In this document: positions 60,703-64,000 of the stretch, piece after piece
Layout: each line of letters starts with the position of its first letter
How positions within the stretch are numbered: position 1 is the first letter of the stretch
Assembly (NCBI RefSeq): GCF_003813775.1
Contig: NZ_RPDH01000002.1
Location: 1,364,001 to 1,428,000 of the forward strand
Direction of reading: 5' to 3'
Origin: Chitinophaga lutea
GTDB lineage: Bacteria > Bacteroidota > Bacteroidia > Chitinophagales > Chitinophagaceae
Length of the DNA stretch: 64,000 nt
The notes under the pieces: model-generated
Told to the model about the DNA's origin: nothing
What the model saw: only the letters and a program-made list of their open reading frames with translations
The model's database searches: none
Program-made: the position numbers and the translations under genes

Positions 60703-61683
60703 ATGGCATTTGAATTAATCAATGACAAAGGCGATAGCCTCCTGAAGAGCGATCACCAGATTGACGGAATGAAACCGGCGTTTTCTTCCGAAAGCTTTGA
60801 TCTTGACTTGCCATTTGGAAACGTAAGATCGACCCAATGGACCTTCGATGGAATAAAAGCCATCAGTACCGACTCCCGTTTCCGGGCGCCCACGGTGTTT
60901 GACTGGAAAGGCGACAATGAGGTGATCACCATGCACTTTAATTTACTGGGCACCATTTCCATGTTCGATCCCCGGCTAAACAGGCCTTTCGTATTATCCG
61001 CCAACCGGCATAACCTGTTTTACGGCAAAGAGGCCGGCGGTAAAATTCAAACGGACGACCTGCATACGAATACCTTTCTCATACAATTTTCCAAAGATGC
61101 TTTTTTCAGGATCGCGGAAAATGGCAACGAGGCCATCAAACGTTTTGCCGGCCACGTTGATGCCGGGCGGTCGGCCGCACTTTCCGACACGAACCTGGAT
61201 ATTGACTTCAGGATCCAAAGCTGCATCAACGCGATGCTGCATTGTCAATTCAACGACCAGCTGAAGGGATTGTTTTATTTATCCAAGGCCATAGAACTGC
61301 TGGTGTTACAGGCCGAAACATTCGATAGCGCCTTGCAACCCTATCCCCGGCACCTGAAAGGCGAGTACGACAGGGAGCGCATTATTTTTGCAAAGGACTA
61401 CCTGCTCGAACACATTCAAAACCCTCCCAGCCTGAAAGAACTATCGAAAGTTGCGGGGATGAATGAATTCAAGCTCAAGAAAGGGTTTAAAGAGATTTTT
61501 AATCGCACCGCCTTTGAGTACCTGTCGGATGTGAGGCTAGAAAGAGCAAAGCAGGACCTGATGGAACGAAACAAAACCGCCACACAGATTGCCGACGAGC
61601 TGGGTTATAGCTCACTTCACCATTTCAGTAATGCATTCAAGAAAAAATTCAATGTTCCCCCGACGAAGATTCTAAAAAAATAG
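60703..61683 (+). CDS. AraC-family transcriptional regulator
   Basis: 326 residues from the ATG at 60703 (MAFELINDKGDS); an upstream in-frame start is inside the divergent promoter region. The N-terminal half (about 1-210) is a beta-rich sensor (LFYGKEAGGKIQTDDLHTNT) and the C-terminal domain (about 225-325) has the two AraC HTHs (LKELSKVAGMNEFKLKKGFK and ADELGYSSLHHFSNAFKKKF). It is divergent from the monooxygenase operon, so it probably controls that unit. Confidence 0.9.
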   Translation: MAFELINDKGDSLLKSDHQIDGMKPAFSSESFDLDLPFGNVRSTQWTFDGIKAISTDSRFRAPTVFDWKGDNEVITMHFNLLGTISMFDPRLNRPFVLSANRHNLFYGKEAGGKIQTDDLHTNTFLIQFSKDAFFRIAENGNEAIKRFAGHVDAGRSAALSDTNLDIDFRIQSCINAMLHCQFNDQLKGLFYLSKAIELLVLQAETFDSALQPYPRHLKGEYDRERIIFAKDYLLEHIQNPPSLKELSKVAGMNEFKLKKGFKEIFNRTAFEYLSDVRLERAKQDLMERNKTATQIADELGYSSLHHFSNAFKKKFNVPPTKILKK

Positions 61684-61813
61684 CGGGCATTCTCTCGGCA
61701 ATAGCTCCTCATTCGTAACGGCTACTGACCCACCGGAACTCCATTGATTTAAAACAATTCCTGTTGGTATCGGATGCACCGTTGCCGCTCACCCAAACGA
61801 AACCTGACAAACC

Positions 61814-62326
61814 ATGAGTATACCGGCTGATAAAGAAGAATTGCTGAAAGCCATCAAAACGAATTACGACAAACTGGATACGGAACTCATGTCAATTCCC
61901 CCTGGGCTAGCCACAGTCAGGGAGCTGGAGGGCCATGCCAGGGGAAGCCTGATGAGCATTCACAATCTCGTTTCATACCTCGTTGGATGGGGTGAATTGG
62001 TGCTGAAGTGGAATCGTAAACAGGACAATAAAGAACCGGTCGACTTCCCCGAAACGGGTTATAAATGGAATGAACTAGGCAAACTTGCGCAGAAGTTTTA
62101 TGCAGATTATAAAAAAGAAGACTTCCCTGCCCTTCTTAAAAAACTCAACGATACGGTTTCAGATATTTTATCATTGGTGCAGTCAAAGTCCAATCACGAA
62201 TTATATGGAACGGCGTGGTACGACAAATGGACTTTGGGCAGGATGATACAGTTCAATACCGCTTCACCCTATACCAATGCAAGAGGAAGAATCCGTAAGT
62301 GGAAAAAGGAAAAAAACATTCCGTAG
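61814..62326 (+). CDS. ClbS/DfsB-family four-helix protein (DUF1706)
   Basis: 170 residues. The family's signature is clear: ADKEELLKAIKTNYDKLDTE, then SIHNLVSYLVGWGELVLKW and WTLGRMIQFNTASPYTNARG RIRKW near the end. ClbS protects against colibactin by hydrolysis and DfsB-type proteins are bacillithiol- or DinB-related; a protective role is therefore possible but not shown. It stands alone, 130 bp after an AraC gene. Confidence 0.88.
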   Translation: MSIPADKEELLKAIKTNYDKLDTELMSIPPGLATVRELEGHARGSLMSIHNLVSYLVGWGELVLKWNRKQDNKEPVDFPETGYKWNELGKLAQKFYADYKKEDFPALLKKLNDTVSDILSLVQSKSNHELYGTAWYDKWTLGRMIQFNTASPYTNARGRIRKWKKEKNIP

Positions 62327-62491
62327 GTGCGAACCGGTGAGAAGTGGGAATAAACAATTGATAACCAAATATATGAATAGCAATTCGGGAGCTAATTTGT
62401 CCGTACTGGCCCTTCGCCACTACCCGGGCGACTTTTTACAGTACCCCCATTTTTTGAATCTCATCTATCTTTTTGCCCTGATCTGAAAAAT

Positions 62492-62508
62492 CCTTACCTT
62501 AGGTAAGG
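62492..62508. promoter_or_regulatory. Palindrome CCTTACC-TTA-GGTAAGG
   Basis: A 7-bp perfect inverted pair with a 3-base centre, 85 bp upstream of the lipoprotein ATG. It could be an operator or a small hairpin. The regulator is not known. Confidence 0.4.
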
Positions 62509-62592
62509 TATTGAATACGTATCCCCTAAGCCTTTCCCATCGTCTCCTTTCTCATTACCCTATCTATTATTCAAAAATTAGAAACAATTTTT

Positions 62593-63159
62593 ATGAGAAA
62601 GATTTATCTTTTCGCAGCGATCGCATTTTTGGCATCCTGCAATCCCCGCACCGACAAATCCAAAACAGAAGCGGAAAAGGCTCCCGACCCCGGTCAGGCA
62701 AAACAGGAAAGCATGACATATCCTTTCACGCCGGATTATTCTGCTGATTTTGAAATCGGTGACACTAAAAATGCACAAACAATTCTCAATTTGTACCAAA
62801 ACTGGGACAACAACACGCTCGACAATTCAAAGAGCTCTTTCGCAGAAACTGACACGATGTATTTTTCCGACGGCACCATGTTCGCCGGCAGCAGGGACAG
62901 CCTTTTTGCTACTGCCAACAAGATCAGGGGACAAATGGGCACCGTCGTTGATTCCGTTCATGCCTGGGTACCGCTCCGGAGCAAGGATAAAAAGGAAGAT
63001 TGGGTGCTGATATGGACGCGGGAGATTTCAACGGACGCCAAGGGAAAAAAGACAGCCAAAGAGCTGCACGAACTATGGCGATTTGATAAAGATGGGAAAA
63101 TCAACCTGATGTACCAATACGAGCTGCAGCCCCCAAAAATGCCGTCGCCGAAAAAATAA
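62593..63159 (+). CDS. Hypothetical lipoprotein, SnoaL/NTF2-like
   Basis: 188 residues. A lipoprotein signal ends at FLASC (lipobox, about residue 16). The mature part has an NTF2/SnoaL-like order: AQTILNLYQNWDNNTLDNSK helix, a TDTMYFSDGTMFAGSRDSL segment, then WVPLRSKDKKEDWVLIWTRE and LHELWRFDKDGKINLMYQYE strands. Such folds bind small ligands. It has a hairpin terminator after it. Ligand unknown. Confidence 0.75.
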   Translation: MRKIYLFAAIAFLASCNPRTDKSKTEAEKAPDPGQAKQESMTYPFTPDYSADFEIGDTKNAQTILNLYQNWDNNTLDNSKSSFAETDTMYFSDGTMFAGSRDSLFATANKIRGQMGTVVDSVHAWVPLRSKDKKEDWVLIWTREISTDAKGKKTAKELHELWRFDKDGKINLMYQYELQPPKMPSPKK

Positions 63160-63196
63160 CATTTTGGCTCGCAAAAAACCACGGTCTCAAAACGAA

Positions 63197-63223
63197 CAGG
63201 TTCGCAAATCTGCGGACCTGTTT
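63197..63223 (+). terminator. Hairpin after the SnoaL-like lipoprotein gene
   Basis: 10-bp stem CAGGTTCGCA/TGCGGACCTG (one G-T pair) with loop AATC, followed by TTT. It is 38 bp after the stop. Confidence 0.6.
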
Positions 63224-63890
63224 ACCTGTGTTCCTGCCGTGATTTTTCCCCCGCGATAATTAGGTCCCGCATGCAGGCAGCCATTCCCGGTATCAAAAAA
63301 GAGACCGGGCAGTCGCAGAAAGGAGACCGCTACGGTCGCAAAAATGCGACCTGAATACAAACATTTAAACAATTCGAGCTTAAAACATGGCGCACTCCCT
63401 ACGCACCAGGAGCATAAAATGATACCGGAGATACCCTCCGGCATGGACAAAACGGACACTTTTTTTCGTGAAAATGTGCTTTGCGGACGATCACGCGTCG
63501 CTTTTTTCCATCGCTGCCAGCCCAATGGCCGGAATCAGCGCAACGGTTTGCCGATCGGGAACAGGAAAGCCACCGCGGAAAAATGGATGCTCAACATTCA
63601 CAAACCGGCAGTAATGGCGCCACCGCGCGCCTCCACGGCGCCAAACAGCGCTTTTCAAGCCCCTATATGACCGCGTAGCGAATCCGGCAAACAACTGCCC
63701 CACACACCCGGTAGCCGGGCAAAAAAGGCCCCGTACGCCGCCGGAGGGGAACCCGGCAAACCACTCAAATGCGTTTGTATCGCTGCGGGAGTGCCGTTAC
63801 TTCACCGGCATGGACAAGGAAACGGCAAATGAGGATTGCCATTACCGGGAGGAGGCCGCAGCCATGTCTGACCGGGTCTGCCAGGGGTCT

Positions 63891-63959
63891 ACTCCCATGT
63901 TACTTAAGGGATACTTAGGGGATACTTAGGGGATACTTAAGGGATGGTAGCATGGGAGT
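63891..63959. repeat. 11-bp tandem repeat flanked by an inverted repeat
   Basis: Units ATACTTAGGGG at 63911-63921 and 63922-63932, with variants TACTTAAGGG at 63901-63910 and ATACTTAAGGG at 63933-63943. Nine-base arms ACTCCCATG (63891-63899) and CATGGGAGT (63951-63959) flank the array, so the single strand could fold into a cruciform or hairpin with the repeats in its loop. Confidence 0.8.
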
Positions 63960-64000
63960 GCGTGTTTTCCGTGTTTTTGCGTTTTAGGGAAATTTGGGGA

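Larger units (their letters stand above)
63160..64000. other. Right-end region without a recognisable gene
   Basis: 841 bp up to the window edge. Several open frames exist on both strands but none has protein-like composition or a domain. It has the terminator at 63197-63223, a small GGTCGCA/TGCGACC hairpin (63334-63351) and the 11-bp tandem repeats at 63901-63943. It may be a decayed gene, a leader of the next unit or an accessory boundary. Confidence 0.6.

Noticed and set aside
63344..63703. Frames on both strands near the right end
   Set aside because: No domain, poor composition, and mutual overlap; possible decayed DNA but not supportable as genes.

Overview
The window looks like chromosomal DNA of a Bacteroidetes bacterium, most likely family Chitinophagaceae (Chitinophaga-like). 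This is inferred from gene content: a SusC/SusD pair driven by an ECF sigma factor and FecR anti-sigma factor, type IX secretion (T9SS) type A and type B sorting domains, a PorP/SprF partner protein, LytTR and membrane-anchored AraC regulators, and a grasp-with-spasm peptide cluster. No rRNA, tRNA, CRISPR array, intact transposase or phage gene was seen.

Layout. 1-569: 5' part of a methylenetetrahydrofolate reductase-family gene that runs off the left edge. 1.0-10.2 kb: a glycan-use locus in which a secreted multidomain polysaccharide lyase-like protein converges on sigma factor, FecR, SusC with an STN domain, and SusD. 10.3-25.2 kb: a stress or dormancy-like island with five universal stress proteins (USPs), a PfkB sugar kinase, an Hsp20 chaperone, a flavodoxin-like protein, an MgtC-type membrane protein, an AI-2E-family permease, a membrane-LOG fusion and a receiver-Crp/Fnr fusion regulator. 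Seven copies of one short palindrome, TGAY-N4-RTCA, lie in the gaps in front of its transcription units. 26.5-32.7 kb: a ribosomal peptide (RiPP) cluster with two related KGG-leader precursors (one only 59 codons), an ATP-grasp ligase, a SPASM protein without a radical-SAM cysteine motif, a C39-peptidase ABC exporter and an HlyD adaptor.

33-44 kb: mixed metabolic and regulatory genes: nucleoside hydrolase, M60 metallopeptidase, DNA alkylation repair protein, NudK-type Nudix hydrolase divergent from a DeoR regulator over a phased operator, and a second ECF sigma/anti-sigma pair followed by a serine hydrolase. 44.2-49.3 kb: a PorP/SprF protein followed by a giant T9SS type B adhesin with seven 83-residue repeats. 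49.3-63.2 kb: regulator-rich accessory DNA (four AraC-type genes counting the one at 38.5 kb, a LytS/LytTR pair, DinB, ClbS/DfsB, an alpha/beta hydrolase, an FAD monooxygenase), with a copied fragment of the monooxygenase and a 29-bp repeat that suggest rearrangement. 63.2-64 kb: no recognisable gene; hairpins and an 11-bp tandem repeat.

The two most notable systems are the stress island with its shared FNR-like operator and candidate reader, and the grasp-with-spasm cluster with a hidden second precursor and a terminator that separates precursors from enzymes.
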